A DNA stretch of 64,000 nucleotides from assembly GCF_050271975.1 (NCBI RefSeq), contig NZ_CP189850.1, forward strand, positions 558,001-622,000, in the 5' to 3' direction. The translations under genes were made by a program, and so were the position numbers. The notes under the pieces are model-generated. The model searched no databases and had not been told where the DNA came from. It saw only the letters and a program-made list of their open reading frames with translations. Source of the DNA: Litorimonas sp947503715 (lineage in GTDB: Bacteria; Pseudomonadota; Alphaproteobacteria; Caulobacterales; Maricaulaceae). Each line of letters opens with the position of its first letter. Position 1 is the stretch's first letter. Of this stretch, positions 52,294-60,575 are shown piece after piece.

Positions 52294-54167
52294 GCTGCGC
52301 GCTGCGCTTTTTTAATATGAGCGAGAACCGCCATGAGCGCGCCAGGCGTGACGCCCTCAATCCGCGACGCCTGCCCCAATGTCGCTGGTCGCGTGTCTGT
52401 CAGTTTTTGACGGACTTCATTCGACAACCCACCAATCGCGGCGTAATCCAACGCTTCCGGAATGCGCAAGCCTTCATCGCGCTTAAACGCCGCGATATCT
52501 TTGGCCTGACGCTCCAGATATCCGGCATAGGTCGCCTCCGTTGTTAGAAACTCCACGGTTTCCGCATCCAGATCAGACAATTCTGGCCAGACGGGTGACA
52601 AGTCTGCAACGGTCATATTGGGGTAGGCGAGCAGATCCATCACAGATCGCCGCACGCCGTCCTGATTAATTTTAATGCCGGACTTCGCCAAAACGGACGG
52701 AGATTCGATCAGGATCTGTGCGAGAGACTTAGCTTTATCAAGTTTGTCCAGTTTTCGGGATGTAATCTCACGACGAGCTTCACCCACCAAACCCAACTCC
52801 ACACCCATCGCGGTCAAACGACGATCCGCATTATCCGCCCGCAGCAAAAGGCGGTATTCCGCGCGGGAGGTGAACATACGATAGGGCTCTGTCACACCTT
52901 TTGTAATCAGATCATCAATCATCACACCGATATAGGCCTGACTGCGATCAAGAATGAACGGCTCGCGGCCTTGCGCGGCGAGGGCGGCATTGGCACCAGC
53001 CATGAGACCCTGCGCGGCCGCTTCTTCATATCCGGTCGTCCCATTGATCTGTCCCGCGAGGAACAGGCCCCGCTGCGCTTTGACCTCCAGCGTCGCGCGA
53101 AGCTCGCGGGGATCGACATAATCATATTCAATCGCATAGGCGTAGCGCTGGATTTCGACATTTTCCAAACCGCGAATTGACCGCATAAACGCCTCCTGCA
53201 CCTCATGGGGCAGGGAGGTCGAGATGCCGTTGGGATAGACCGTATCACCATCTGGATTGCCGGAAAGACCTTCCGGCTCGAGGAAAACCTGGTGACGGTT
53301 CCGGTCGGCAAAGCGCACGACTTTATCTTCGATGGACGGGCAATAGCGTGGGCCGCGCCCCGCAATGCCTCCGCCATAGACAGCTGATTTTTCTATATTT
53401 TCCGCGATAATGCGGTGTGTCTCTTCATTTGTATGGGTAATCGCGCAGGTGATCTGCGGCACCGTGATCTCTTTATTTAGAAAAGAAAATGGCACGGGCG
53501 TTTCATCCGCTGCTTGTTGCTCCAAAACGTCCCAATTGATAGAGCTTTTCGCGAGGCGGGCGGGGGTGCCAGTCTTCAACCGCCCCATGCGCAGACCAAG
53601 ACCATAGAGCCGTTCGGACAGACCGAGAGCAGGGGCTTCACCCCAACGTCCCGCAGGGATACGCGTTTCACCGACGTGAATGACACCCTTCAAGAAGGTT
53701 CCCGTCGTTAGGACAACTTGCCCCGCCTGAAATTCCTCACCCGCTTCGGTCCGTACACCCGTGAGTGTTCCACGTGGAACAATAATGTCATCGACAGCCC
53801 CCGCGATGATCGTCAGATTGTCCTGCTCCGCCAAACGCGTCTGCATCTCCGTGCGGTAGAGATAACGGTCCGATTGCGTACGCGGGCCGCGAACCGCAGG
53901 ACCTTTGGAGCGATTGAGCAGACGGAATTGAATGCCCGATGCATCCGCAACACGTCCCATCACGCCGTCCAGAGCATCAACCTCACGGACGAGGTGGCCC
54001 TTGCCCAGCCCGCCAATCGCCGGATTGCAGGACATCTCGCCAATTGTTTCAATCTTATGGGTCAGCAAAAGTGTATTCGCACCCAGACGCGCGGAAGCCG
54101 CCGCAGCTTCACAGCCCGCATGTCCGCCACCGATGACGATCACATCATATGTCTGCATCTTTTGCAT
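52290..54167 (-). CDS. mnmG: tRNA uridine-5-carboxymethylaminomethyl modification enzyme MnmG
   Basis: FAD-containing GidA subunit, 625 aa, which with MnmE modifies U34 of certain tRNAs. The dinucleotide-binding IGGGHAGCEAAAAS starts near residue 12. FNPAIGGLGKGHLVREVDALDG-like sequence (CNPAIGGLGKGHLV) and the C-terminal AALGQASRIEGVTPGAL region are present. Start at 54167, or the ATG nine bases later. parS site 2 is inside, read as IVPRGT. Four-base overlap with rsmG. Confidence 0.96.
   Translation of the reverse strand: MQKMQTYDVIVIGGGHAGCEAAAASARLGANTLLLTHKIETIGEMSCNPAIGGLGKGHLVREVDALDGVMGRVADASGIQFRLLNRSKGPAVRGPRTQSDRYLYRTEMQTRLAEQDNLTIIAGAVDDIIVPRGTLTGVRTEAGEEFQAGQVVLTTGTFLKGVIHVGETRIPAGRWGEAPALGLSERLYGLGLRMGRLKTGTPARLAKSSINWDVLEQQAADETPVPFSFLNKEITVPQITCAITHTNEETHRIIAENIEKSAVYGGGIAGRGPRYCPSIEDKVVRFADRNRHQVFLEPEGLSGNPDGDTVYPNGISTSLPHEVQEAFMRSIRGLENVEIQRYAYAIEYDYVDPRELRATLEVKAQRGLFLAGQINGTTGYEEAAAQGLMAGANAALAAQGREPFILDRSQAYIGVMIDDLITKGVTEPYRMFTSRAEYRLLLRADNADRRLTAMGVELGLVGEARREITSRKLDKLDKAKSLAQILIESPSVLAKSGIKINQDGVRRSVMDLLAYPNMTVADLSPVWPELSDLDAETVEFLTTEATYAGYLERQAKDIAAFKRDEGLRIPEALDYAAIGGLSNEVRQKLTDTRPATLGQASRIEGVTPGALMAVLAHIKKAQRAA
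53766..53781. other. parS site 2 (inside mnmG)
   Basis: Perfect TGTTCCACGTGGAACA in the mnmG coding sequence, read as the residues IVPRGT in the minus frame. Same frame as in rsmG, so both genes carry the peptide VPRGT. Confidence 0.92.
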
Positions 54168-54229
54168 GGCCGCGATATAGGGGCAGGGCGGTATTCTGTC
54201 GAGCGGACTCTGCTGTTGAAACCCTCAAT

Positions 54230-54245
54230 TGTTCCACGTGGAACA
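54230..54245. other. parS site 3 (mnmG-mnmE gap)
   Basis: Perfect TGTTCCACGTGGAACA in the 138-bp non-coding gap between mnmG and mnmE, 43 bp from site 4 (about four helical turns). Confidence 0.93.
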
Positions 54246-54272
54246 TTCTATAAAGAGATCAGCGCCATAAAT

Positions 54273-54288
54273 TGTTCCACGTGGAACA
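54273..54288. other. parS site 4 (mnmG-mnmE gap)
   Basis: Perfect TGTTCCACGTGGAACA. Here the symmetry extends to 20 bp (ATTGTTCCACGTGGAACAAT, 54271-54290), the longest of the four sites. Confidence 0.94.
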
Positions 54289-54305
54289 ATTTTACAAAAG
54301 AAACC

Positions 54306-55628
54306 CTATTTCCCAATACAAAAGCTGGAGAAAATACGGTCAAAGACCTGTTCCATATCGGATCGACCCGCCAATTCTTCTAATGATATCAATGCATTAC
54401 GGATGTCTTCACTTGACAATTCGGGCTCAGAGCCGAGGCGGGACAGCGCCATTTCGACGGATGAATGCGCCACCTCTATACAGTTTACATGCCGCACACG
54501 GGTCAGAGCGGCGGATTCGAGTCCCGCATAACGCTCCAAAATCAGCGATTCCAATTTTCCGAGTAGCGCGTCTAACCCTATATTTTTCAATGCATTACCG
54601 GAAATATCGCCATTTTCCTCGACTCTCCCGTCGATCTCCCCTGCAAGGTTACGGAAAACAATATTTTCCTCGACGTGAGAGGCCGTTTCGAGACCCTCTC
54701 TTTCGACTAAAATGACAAGATGGGCGTCTTCTGCGCGGGCGAGGGCGCGGCGAACGCCTTCCGCTTCGATGGAATCCACAGTCTCCCGCAAACCGGCTGT
54801 GTCCGAAAAAGTGACGGGCAGCCCGGCGATGACGGTCTGCGCCTCAACAATATCACGCGTCGTTCCTGCTTGAGGCGACGTAATTGCGACGTCCCGTCCA
54901 ACGAGTCCATTCAGCAATGTCGACTTCCCCGCATTGGGTGCGCCAACAATCGCGACCTGAATTCCGTCCCGAACCGCCCGGCCCTTATCGCCCTGCGCCA
55001 AAAGCGCCGCCATCCCGTCACGCGCCTGCGTCAAATATGGGTAGGCCGCATGAGACAACGCATCCGGCACATCGGCTTCATCGGCAAAATCAATCTCGCC
55101 TTCAATCTGCGCCAGCGCGTCAAGTAGCAAAGATTGCCACCCCTCATAAGTTTCGCGAAGCGCACCCTCCATATTTTGGAGCGCTTGTATCCGCTGGCCC
55201 TGGGTCCGGGCATCAATTAAATCCGCGAGGCCCTCCGCTTCCGTCAGGTCCATCTTTCCACGCTCAACCGCACGCCGCGTGAACTCTCCGGGTTTAGCCT
55301 GTCGCAATCCAGCCTCTGTCAGGCACCGCGCCATGGCTTCCAAAATCGCGACGCTGCCATGCACGTGGAATTCGGCGCAATCTTCGCCGGTGAAACTTTT
55401 TGGTGCGGGGAACCAGAGAACAAGGGGTCGGTCAATCATCACGCCGTCCAAATCATAGACGGTTCGCAAACTTGCGCGACGGGGCTCCGGCAATTTTGAT
55501 TGCGTCACAGATTTCAAAACATCGCCTGACTCTGGACCGGACAAACGCAACACACTCACCCCCGCGCGTCCCGGCGCGGAGGACAGGGCAAAGATGGTCT
55601 CGTCTTGTAAAAAATCACGTTCTGTCAT
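54306..55628 (-). CDS. mnmE: tRNA modification GTPase MnmE
   Basis: GTPase partner of MnmG, 440 aa. N-terminal folate-binding domain with PLVLWFPAPKSFTGEDCAEFHVHG. G domain from about residue 215: P-loop GAPNAGKSTLLN, switch TAGTTRD and DTAGLRE. It ends in CIGK, the C-terminal Cys motif of the family. The DTAGLRE and NKxD region is complete apart from a diverged NKxD. Transcribed away from the origin, as are the genes downstream. Confidence 0.95.
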   Translation of the reverse strand: MTERDFLQDETIFALSSAPGRAGVSVLRLSGPESGDVLKSVTQSKLPEPRRASLRTVYDLDGVMIDRPLVLWFPAPKSFTGEDCAEFHVHGSVAILEAMARCLTEAGLRQAKPGEFTRRAVERGKMDLTEAEGLADLIDARTQGQRIQALQNMEGALRETYEGWQSLLLDALAQIEGEIDFADEADVPDALSHAAYPYLTQARDGMAALLAQGDKGRAVRDGIQVAIVGAPNAGKSTLLNGLVGRDVAITSPQAGTTRDIVEAQTVIAGLPVTFSDTAGLRETVDSIEAEGVRRALARAEDAHLVILVEREGLETASHVEENIVFRNLAGEIDGRVEENGDISGNALKNIGLDALLGKLESLILERYAGLESAALTRVRHVNCIEVAHSSVEMALSRLGSEPELSSEDIRNALISLEELAGRSDMEQVFDRIFSSFCIGK

Positions 55629-55639
55629 AGGGCCGACTT

Positions 55640-56518
55640 ATGACGACATTACATATTTTCAAAGCCTCAATCTCAACTGCACTGGCCGCCGCGCTCCTTT
55701 ATGGATGTGCTGCATCAGACGCGCCGCCGATCACGACATCCACGGCTAACTCAACTTATCCATCCTTGCGCAAAGCGCTTGATTGCCTTCCGCAGGGCGC
55801 GGCACTCATGGCGGCGCATCGTGGCACATCGCGCAGCTGGGCCGTACCAGAAAACTCCATTTCAGGCCTGAATAAGCTCATCGCTGATGGATATAAAGTC
55901 GCGGAAATCGACATTGCCGGTACAAAAGACGGTGTGTTGTTCAGCTATCATGACGGTGTCTGGGAAGAGATGAGCACGGGATCCGGTGCTGTCGCCGCGT
56001 CCAGCGCAGCCGATCTTGAAAACATCTTGCTCAAAACCCGCGCAGGTGAACTTACAACGGACCGTCCCCCACTTTTTGATGATTTGCTCACAACGGCGAA
56101 GAATAAAATTTATCTCGAAATCGACTTCAAATCCTCGGCAAAATTTGAACCTGTTATAGATGCTATCCGCACAGCCGGCATGACCGATCAAGTTGTCCTG
56201 ATTGCTTATTCAGACGGTCAAGCGAAGAAGCTCGCAAGACTCGCGCCGGACATGTTGCTCTCGGTACCGCCTACCGCCGCCCGCCCACAGGATTTGGTTT
56301 GGCTCGGCAATGATGCTGGCGATGATACAATCGCTAAGCCCTTGTTATCTAATGGCTCTACGGTCATTGGCCGCGTCTGGAAACGCTCGGAAGCGGATAA
56401 TCTTGGCGATATTTTAGATAATGCCAAACTCGTCGTCACGGATTATATGGAACAATATGATCCTGTAATGCGGCTAACAGATGAGATGGCGTATAAGGCT
56501 TGTTTGGCGACGAATTAA
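55640..56518 (+). CDS. glycerophosphodiester phosphodiesterase family lipoprotein
   Basis: A 292-residue lipoprotein (lipobox LYGC, Cys23) with the GDPD barrel. AAHRGTSRSWAVPENS (59-74) provides the catalytic His and metal Glu, and EIDIAGTKDGVLFSYHDG (about 90-107) provides the second Glu-Asp pair and His. It would cleave glycerophosphodiesters from phospholipid breakdown in the periplasm. Plus-strand gene inside a mostly minus-strand area, divergent from mnmE with 11 bp between starts. Confidence 0.88.
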   Translation: MTTLHIFKASISTALAAALLYGCAASDAPPITTSTANSTYPSLRKALDCLPQGAALMAAHRGTSRSWAVPENSISGLNKLIADGYKVAEIDIAGTKDGVLFSYHDGVWEEMSTGSGAVAASSAADLENILLKTRAGELTTDRPPLFDDLLTTAKNKIYLEIDFKSSAKFEPVIDAIRTAGMTDQVVLIAYSDGQAKKLARLAPDMLLSVPPTAARPQDLVWLGNDAGDDTIAKPLLSNGSTVIGRVWKRSEADNLGDILDNAKLVVTDYMEQYDPVMRLTDEMAYKACLATN

Positions 56519-57231
56519 ACGCTTCCCAATCCCCGCTGACGTCGCGACCAGACCTTCGCCCAGACCGCGTCGCCTTTTAGGCCTTCGATGAAATCCTTAT
56601 GCGCGCCGAGCTCGTCTTCCGTTGGGCGGGAGATGAGAGGGATGTCTCTTGATTTTGCGGTGGGGAACCCCGTCTCATTCTGTGTGACTTGCGCTTCGGG
56701 GGTTAGGCCGAGGCGCATTTCGCGTCCGCCGGAGAGTTCCAGGTAGACCATGGCGAGGAGTTGGGAATCGATGATGGCTCCATGTTTGTCCCGCGCGGAG
56801 AGCGAAATATCAAACCGTTTACAAAGCGCATCGAGTGAGGCCGGTGAGCCCGGAAATTTAGCATTCGCCATGGCCAGCGTATCTTTGAAACGGGTGCGGG
56901 GCAGGGGTGCGAAACCCGCACGATCTAATTCCGCATTGATAAAGCCCATGTCGAATTGCGCATTATGCGCGATGAGGGTGGCATCCCCGACAAAGTCGAG
57001 AAAGTCCTGCGCGCAATCCTTGAAAAGCGGTTTGCCGCGCAGAAAATCCGTCGTCAGGCCCGTGATCTCGACAACTTTGTCCGGGACCTCGCGTAGAGGA
57101 TCACAATAGGTATGAAATTCCCGGCCCGTCGGCAGCAGATCGACAATCTCAATACAGCCGATTTCCGTAATCCGGTCCGCGCCCTTGGCATCAAATCCGG
57201 TCGTTTCCGTATCGAAGACTATTTCTCTCAT
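56515..57231 (-). CDS. dnaQ: DNA polymerase III epsilon subunit (3'-5' proofreading exonuclease)
   Basis: Proofreading exonuclease of the replicase, 238 aa. Exo I motif FDTETTGFD at 6-14, Exo II HNAQFDMGFI near 93-102 and Exo III HGAIIDSQLLA near 156-166 supply the metal-binding Asp/Glu and the general-base His. Starts as the last member of the overlapping ppsR-maf-aroE-coaE-dnaQ chain. The final four bases overlap the GDPD stop region. Confidence 0.95.
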   Translation of the reverse strand: MREIVFDTETTGFDAKGADRITEIGCIEIVDLLPTGREFHTYCDPLREVPDKVVEITGLTTDFLRGKPLFKDCAQDFLDFVGDATLIAHNAQFDMGFINAELDRAGFAPLPRTRFKDTLAMANAKFPGSPASLDALCKRFDISLSARDKHGAIIDSQLLAMVYLELSGGREMRLGLTPEAQVTQNETGFPTAKSRDIPLISRPTEDELGAHKDFIEGLKGDAVWAKVWSRRQRGLGSV

Positions 57232-57812
57232 AGGATATCATCTAGCACAGATTTCACCGCCTTGCGGGCGGCGTCCAACCCTTCGGCTGTGGATATAATA
57301 TAATCGGCGCGGCGGCGTTTTTCGGCGTCCGGCATTTGTTTGGACAAGATCATATCGAATAAGTCTTTCGTCATCCCTGGGCGAGACATGACGCGCGCAC
57401 GTTGGACCTCTGCAGGCGCAGTGACGACGACGGTGGCATCGACTTTTTTATCGCCACCTGTTTCAAACAAGAGCGGCACATCAAAGATGACGGCCTTTAC
57501 GCCATTCTGTTTCGCTTGCGTGAGAAAAAGCGTTCGGGCTTCGCCGACCCAAGGGTGGATGAAACTTTCCAAGACTTTCAAGTTCAGAGAATCGGCCCTC
57601 ATATGATGGCCCAGAACTTTCCGATCCACAGCCCCGTCAACAATAGCGTCTGGAAAGACCGCACGGATCAACGGCACGGCGCGCCCGCCTTTGGCGTACA
57701 TTTTATGGACAGTGGCATCGGCATCAAAGACCGGACAGCCGAGGTCAGAAAACATCTGCGCCGTCGTGGATTTTCCCATCCCGATGGACCCTGTCAGGCC
57801 AATGATTTTCAT
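57228..57812 (-). CDS. coaE: dephospho-CoA kinase
   Basis: Last enzyme of coenzyme A synthesis, 194 aa: phosphorylates dephospho-CoA with ATP. P-loop GLTGSIGMGKSTTAQMF at 4-20, the FDADATVHKMY lid region (34-44) and the FDVPLLFETGGDKKVDATVVV stretch near 110-132 are typical. Four-base overlaps with aroE upstream and dnaQ downstream show one operon. Confidence 0.95.
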   Translation of the reverse strand: MKIIGLTGSIGMGKSTTAQMFSDLGCPVFDADATVHKMYAKGGRAVPLIRAVFPDAIVDGAVDRKVLGHHMRADSLNLKVLESFIHPWVGEARTLFLTQAKQNGVKAVIFDVPLLFETGGDKKVDATVVVTAPAEVQRARVMSRPGMTKDLFDMILSKQMPDAEKRRRADYIISTAEGLDAARKAVKSVLDDIL

Positions 57813-58660
57813 CGGATTCCAGTCCGTAAAGCGTCAAACAGAATTTCGGTCGGGTCTGCCTCAGCCGGGGGAAGTTGGCCGTAAAAAAGACGGAAGCTTG
57901 GCCGGGCCTGCGCAATCAACATTTCCAAACCGCCCAATGTTTGTAGGCCCCGACTTTCTGCTTCTTTCATCAGCGGCGTGACGCGGGGCGTATAGATGAG
58001 ATCATAAATTAAGGCATTGGACCGGGCATCTGCGAGGGAGATATCCAGCGCCCGTTTTCCCGCCATGCCTGCCGCACTCGCATTAATAATGAGATCTGCG
58101 CGCGCAACCGCTATTTCTCTTTGCGCCCAAGGCACCGCATATAGGCTCGGCACGTCAACCTGACTGACAAGATCCTCGGCTTTCGCATCGGTCCGGTTTG
58201 TCAGGCAAATTTCAGGCACGCCCAGCGAGAGTAGCGCCCCGAGAACGGCCCGGCTCGCGCCGCCCGCGCCGATCACGAGAGCCGATCCATTTTGTAACTG
58301 GTTCGCCCCCATACGCTCTAATAAGGGTGCGGCGAAGCCTTCCATATCCGTATTATGGGCGACGAGCTGGCCTTTGGATTTATAGAGACAATTCGCAACA
58401 CCCAGTTTCTGCGCATCATCCGTCGCGATGTCTCCGGCTTGAAAGGCCTGCCCTTTCAGCGGCAAGGTTACGTTCACACCCATAATCGAGGTCCGTTTGA
58501 GCGCCCGAAACGCATCAATCGCATCCTCAGGACTAACCGCAAAGGGAATATAGGCCCCTGCAATGCCTGCCTGTTTCAGCCAATAATTATGCAAAACAGG
58601 GGAAAGGGAGTGGTGGATAGGCCATCCGCAAACACCCGCCAATTTCGGTATAATATTCAC
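57809..58660 (-). CDS. aroE: shikimate 5-dehydrogenase
   Basis: NADP-dependent enzyme of the shikimate pathway to aromatic amino acids, 283 aa. The substrate site has GWPIHHSLSPVLHN (13-26) and the catalytic Lys in GVNVTLPLKGQ, with Asp in HNTDMEGF. NADP loop GAGGASRA is near 130 and NRTDAKAE follows. Joined by ATGA overlaps to maf and coaE. Confidence 0.95.
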   Translation of the reverse strand: MNIIPKLAGVCGWPIHHSLSPVLHNYWLKQAGIAGAYIPFAVSPEDAIDAFRALKRTSIMGVNVTLPLKGQAFQAGDIATDDAQKLGVANCLYKSKGQLVAHNTDMEGFAAPLLERMGANQLQNGSALVIGAGGASRAVLGALLSLGVPEICLTNRTDAKAEDLVSQVDVPSLYAVPWAQREIAVARADLIINASAAGMAGKRALDISLADARSNALIYDLIYTPRVTPLMKEAESRGLQTLGGLEMLIAQARPSFRLFYGQLPPAEADPTEILFDALRTGIR

Positions 58661-59250
58661 GTGGTAATCATCCCCCGCGTCCGGAGATAGTCCAGCACGG
58701 GTAGGAGGTCGAGGCCGAGAATGGCGAAGAAACCGCCCTCGACTTTTTCAAAGAGTTGCGCGCCGGGACCTTCGAAACGATAAGCGCCAACGGATTTAGT
58801 CAGGGCCTCACCTTCCAATTCTATATATTGATCGAGAAAGTCTTCCGAGAAGTCCCGCACCCAGAGCTTTGTCCGGCAGAGATGTCGCCAGACAGGTACA
58901 CCGTTTTCACAAATGACAACGGCACCAATTAATTCATGTTTTTTGCCACGCATGGAGAGCAGGCGTTCGCGGGCTTCTGCGAGGTCCTTAGGCTTATCAA
59001 ATAATGTCCCGTCCATCACCATGATCTGGTCCGCCCCGATAACGAGACCGGGTTCCTGTCGCGAAACGCGTAAAGCTTTGGCCTCGGCGAGCGCATCAGC
59101 GATATCATGGAGACGGGAGTTTTCCGCCAACATGGCCTCTTTGATTGCAGCTTCATCCACGGGTCGCACGATGACCTCATAGTCCAATCCAGCGCCGTCC
59201 AGAATTTGGCGACGGATGGCCGAGCCGCTGGCAAGAATTAATCTGCTCAT
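58657..59250 (-). CDS. maf: Maf-family nucleotide pyrophosphatase
   Basis: House-cleaning nucleoside triphosphate pyrophosphatase of 197 aa that hydrolyses modified or non-canonical NTPs. N-terminal LILASGSAIRRQIL replaces the common ASxSPRR reading in part, and VIGADQIMVMDG near 70 supplies the catalytic Asp. Operon member with ppsR and aroE (4-base overlaps). Confidence 0.93.
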   Translation of the reverse strand: MSRLILASGSAIRRQILDGAGLDYEVIVRPVDEAAIKEAMLAENSRLHDIADALAEAKALRVSRQEPGLVIGADQIMVMDGTLFDKPKDLAEARERLLSMRGKKHELIGAVVICENGVPVWRHLCRTKLWVRDFSEDFLDQYIELEGEALTKSVGAYRFEGPGAQLFEKVEGGFFAILGLDLLPVLDYLRTRGMITT

Positions 59251-60110
59251 AATCTTAAGCCCCTGCGGCGTTCTTCGATGGGACGCGATTTATTATAGAG
59301 GTTGATAATCTGTGCGGCCGTTTCCTCAATAGATTTTCGCGTCACATCGATGACCTGATATCCTTTTCGCGTGAACATACGGCGCGCCTGTTTCATCTCG
59401 TCCCGCACGCGGTCCTGATCAATATAATCCGTCTGTGTATCCTGTTTCAGCCCGATGAGACGTTGCTGACGAATTTGTACGATGCGGTCGGGCGAAGCAA
59501 CGAGACCCACAATAAAAGGCTTGGTCATACCGTCTAAAATTACTGGCAACGGTGCACCAGGAACCAATGGGATATTGCCCGCCTTATACCCTCGATTGGC
59601 CAAATAAATACAGGTTGGTGTTTTCGAGGTCCGCGACACGCCCAGCAAAACAATATCAGCATCCGCTAGTCCGCTAACCGCTTGCCCATCATCATGCGCC
59701 ATCGCGTAATCCAACGCTTCGATCCGAGAGTAATAAGCGTCATCCAGATTCCGCTGCGCCCCGACCTCATCTGTCATGGCCGCGCCGAGATAGCGCCCTA
59801 ACATAGAGAGAGTCGGGTCGAGAATGGAGATGGCAGGAATATTCCGCTCCCGACAAAAGGCCTGCAAGGCCGCGCGTCGTTCTGGATTGACCAATGTATA
59901 AAGCACAACACCCGGTTTGGCGGCAATGGTTTCCAATGTCTGGGTCATCTGGGCCTCGGACCTCACCAAAGCATGAAGGTGTTCCAAGGCCGTGGCAGAG
60001 CGAAATTGCGCCGTCGAGGCCTTCATCATAGCCACAAGCGTTTCACCCGTCGAGTCAGAGACAAGATGGACATGAAAGTAGATGGCGATGTTCGGATTAC
60101 GGGTCGACAT
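59247..60110 (-). CDS. ppsR: pyruvate, phosphate dikinase regulatory protein (PPSR/PSRP)
   Basis: Bifunctional ADP-dependent kinase/Pi-dependent phosphorylase of the DUF299 family, 287 aa, which would control PEP synthase or PPDK. HLVSDSTGETL near residues 15-25 and the P-loop-like GVSRTSKTPTCIYLANRG near 155-172 are diagnostic. In Caulobacter the origin lies between this gene and hemE, as it appears to here. Transcribed away from the origin as the head of a five-gene chain. Confidence 0.93.
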   Translation of the reverse strand: MSTRNPNIAIYFHVHLVSDSTGETLVAMMKASTAQFRSATALEHLHALVRSEAQMTQTLETIAAKPGVVLYTLVNPERRAALQAFCRERNIPAISILDPTLSMLGRYLGAAMTDEVGAQRNLDDAYYSRIEALDYAMAHDDGQAVSGLADADIVLLGVSRTSKTPTCIYLANRGYKAGNIPLVPGAPLPVILDGMTKPFIVGLVASPDRIVQIRQQRLIGLKQDTQTDYIDQDRVRDEMKQARRMFTRKGYQVIDVTRKSIEETAAQIINLYNKSRPIEERRRGLRL

Positions 60111-60267
60111 GTTGGACAGGGTTTCGCGAATTTATGCGGCCCTGTCCACAGGCAAAGCGAAGCGGGACCTTATCCCCTTAAAAACAGGGGTAGATTCAAG
60201 AAACCCACACTTCACATCCACAGAGAGGCACCTTTCACGTTAATATTGTGAATTGCGTGTATAAGAC

Positions 60268-60282
60268 TTACTCAGAATTTAG
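60268..60282. promoter_or_regulatory. weak CtrA-like box in the origin (TTAC-N7-TTAG)
   Basis: Correct seven-base spacing but only six of eight consensus bases. It is listed because it lies among the DnaA-like boxes, where CtrA silences initiation in Caulobacter. Confidence 0.25.
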
Positions 60283-60545
60283 TCCCCAAATTTATACAAC
60301 AAAGAATATAGGCTTTTATGTAAAATGAGCAGCTACCCACATTTGAATTATAAGAGTTACCCATAAGAGGATTATAATCCAGTCCAGATTCCGGACGTGC
60401 ATATTAAACTCTCCTAACAAAAGGTGAATCCGCCCACATCCTCACAGGCTCTACATCAACTTCTCTTTTTAATTTTTTTTTAGAGAGAAAAGGGATGGCT
60501 TGGATATGTGCGGGGAAAACGCTAAGGCCTGCTCTAAAGTCAGGC

Positions 60546-60560
60546 TTAGCAAAGCCTTAA
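60546..60560. promoter_or_regulatory. CtrA-like box before hemE (TTAG-N7-TTAA)
   Basis: Seven of eight consensus bases with exact spacing, 15 bp before the hemE start. It overlaps a small hairpin GGCTT-AGCA-AAGCC (60544-60557). It may control hemE or the origin. Confidence 0.4.
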
Positions 60561-60575
60561 AATGCGAAAGATGAG

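Larger units (their letters stand above)
60111..60575. other. probable chromosomal replication origin (oriC)
   Basis: A 465-bp gap between divergent ppsR and hemE, the place of the Caulobacter origin. It contains several DnaA-box-like nonamers at 7-8 matches to TTATNCACA: TTATACACG (minus, 60256-60264), CTGTCCACA (60142), TTATCCCCT (60170), ACATCCACA (60214), TTATACAAC (60292), CTACCCACA (60333) and TTACCCATA (60357). An AT-rich run (60468-60482) could be the unwinding element. No perfect TTATCCACA is present. Two CtrA-like boxes lie inside, one beside hemE. Confidence 0.75.

Noticed and set aside
51304..52320. 338-codon plus-strand frame across parA and rsmG
   Set aside because: Antisense to two certain genes and with no domain-like sequence.
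53718..54383. 221-codon plus-strand frame across the mnmG start and the parS gap
   Set aside because: Antisense shadow; its apparent repeats come from the parS palindromes.
58650..58672. TATTCACGTGGTAAT as a possible parS near aroE/maf
   Set aside because: Only the CACGTGG core matches; the flanks do not fit the 16-bp palindrome.
60111..60575. Consensus E. coli DnaA box TTATCCACA in the origin gap
   Set aside because: No perfect copy found; only nonamers with one or two mismatches are reported.
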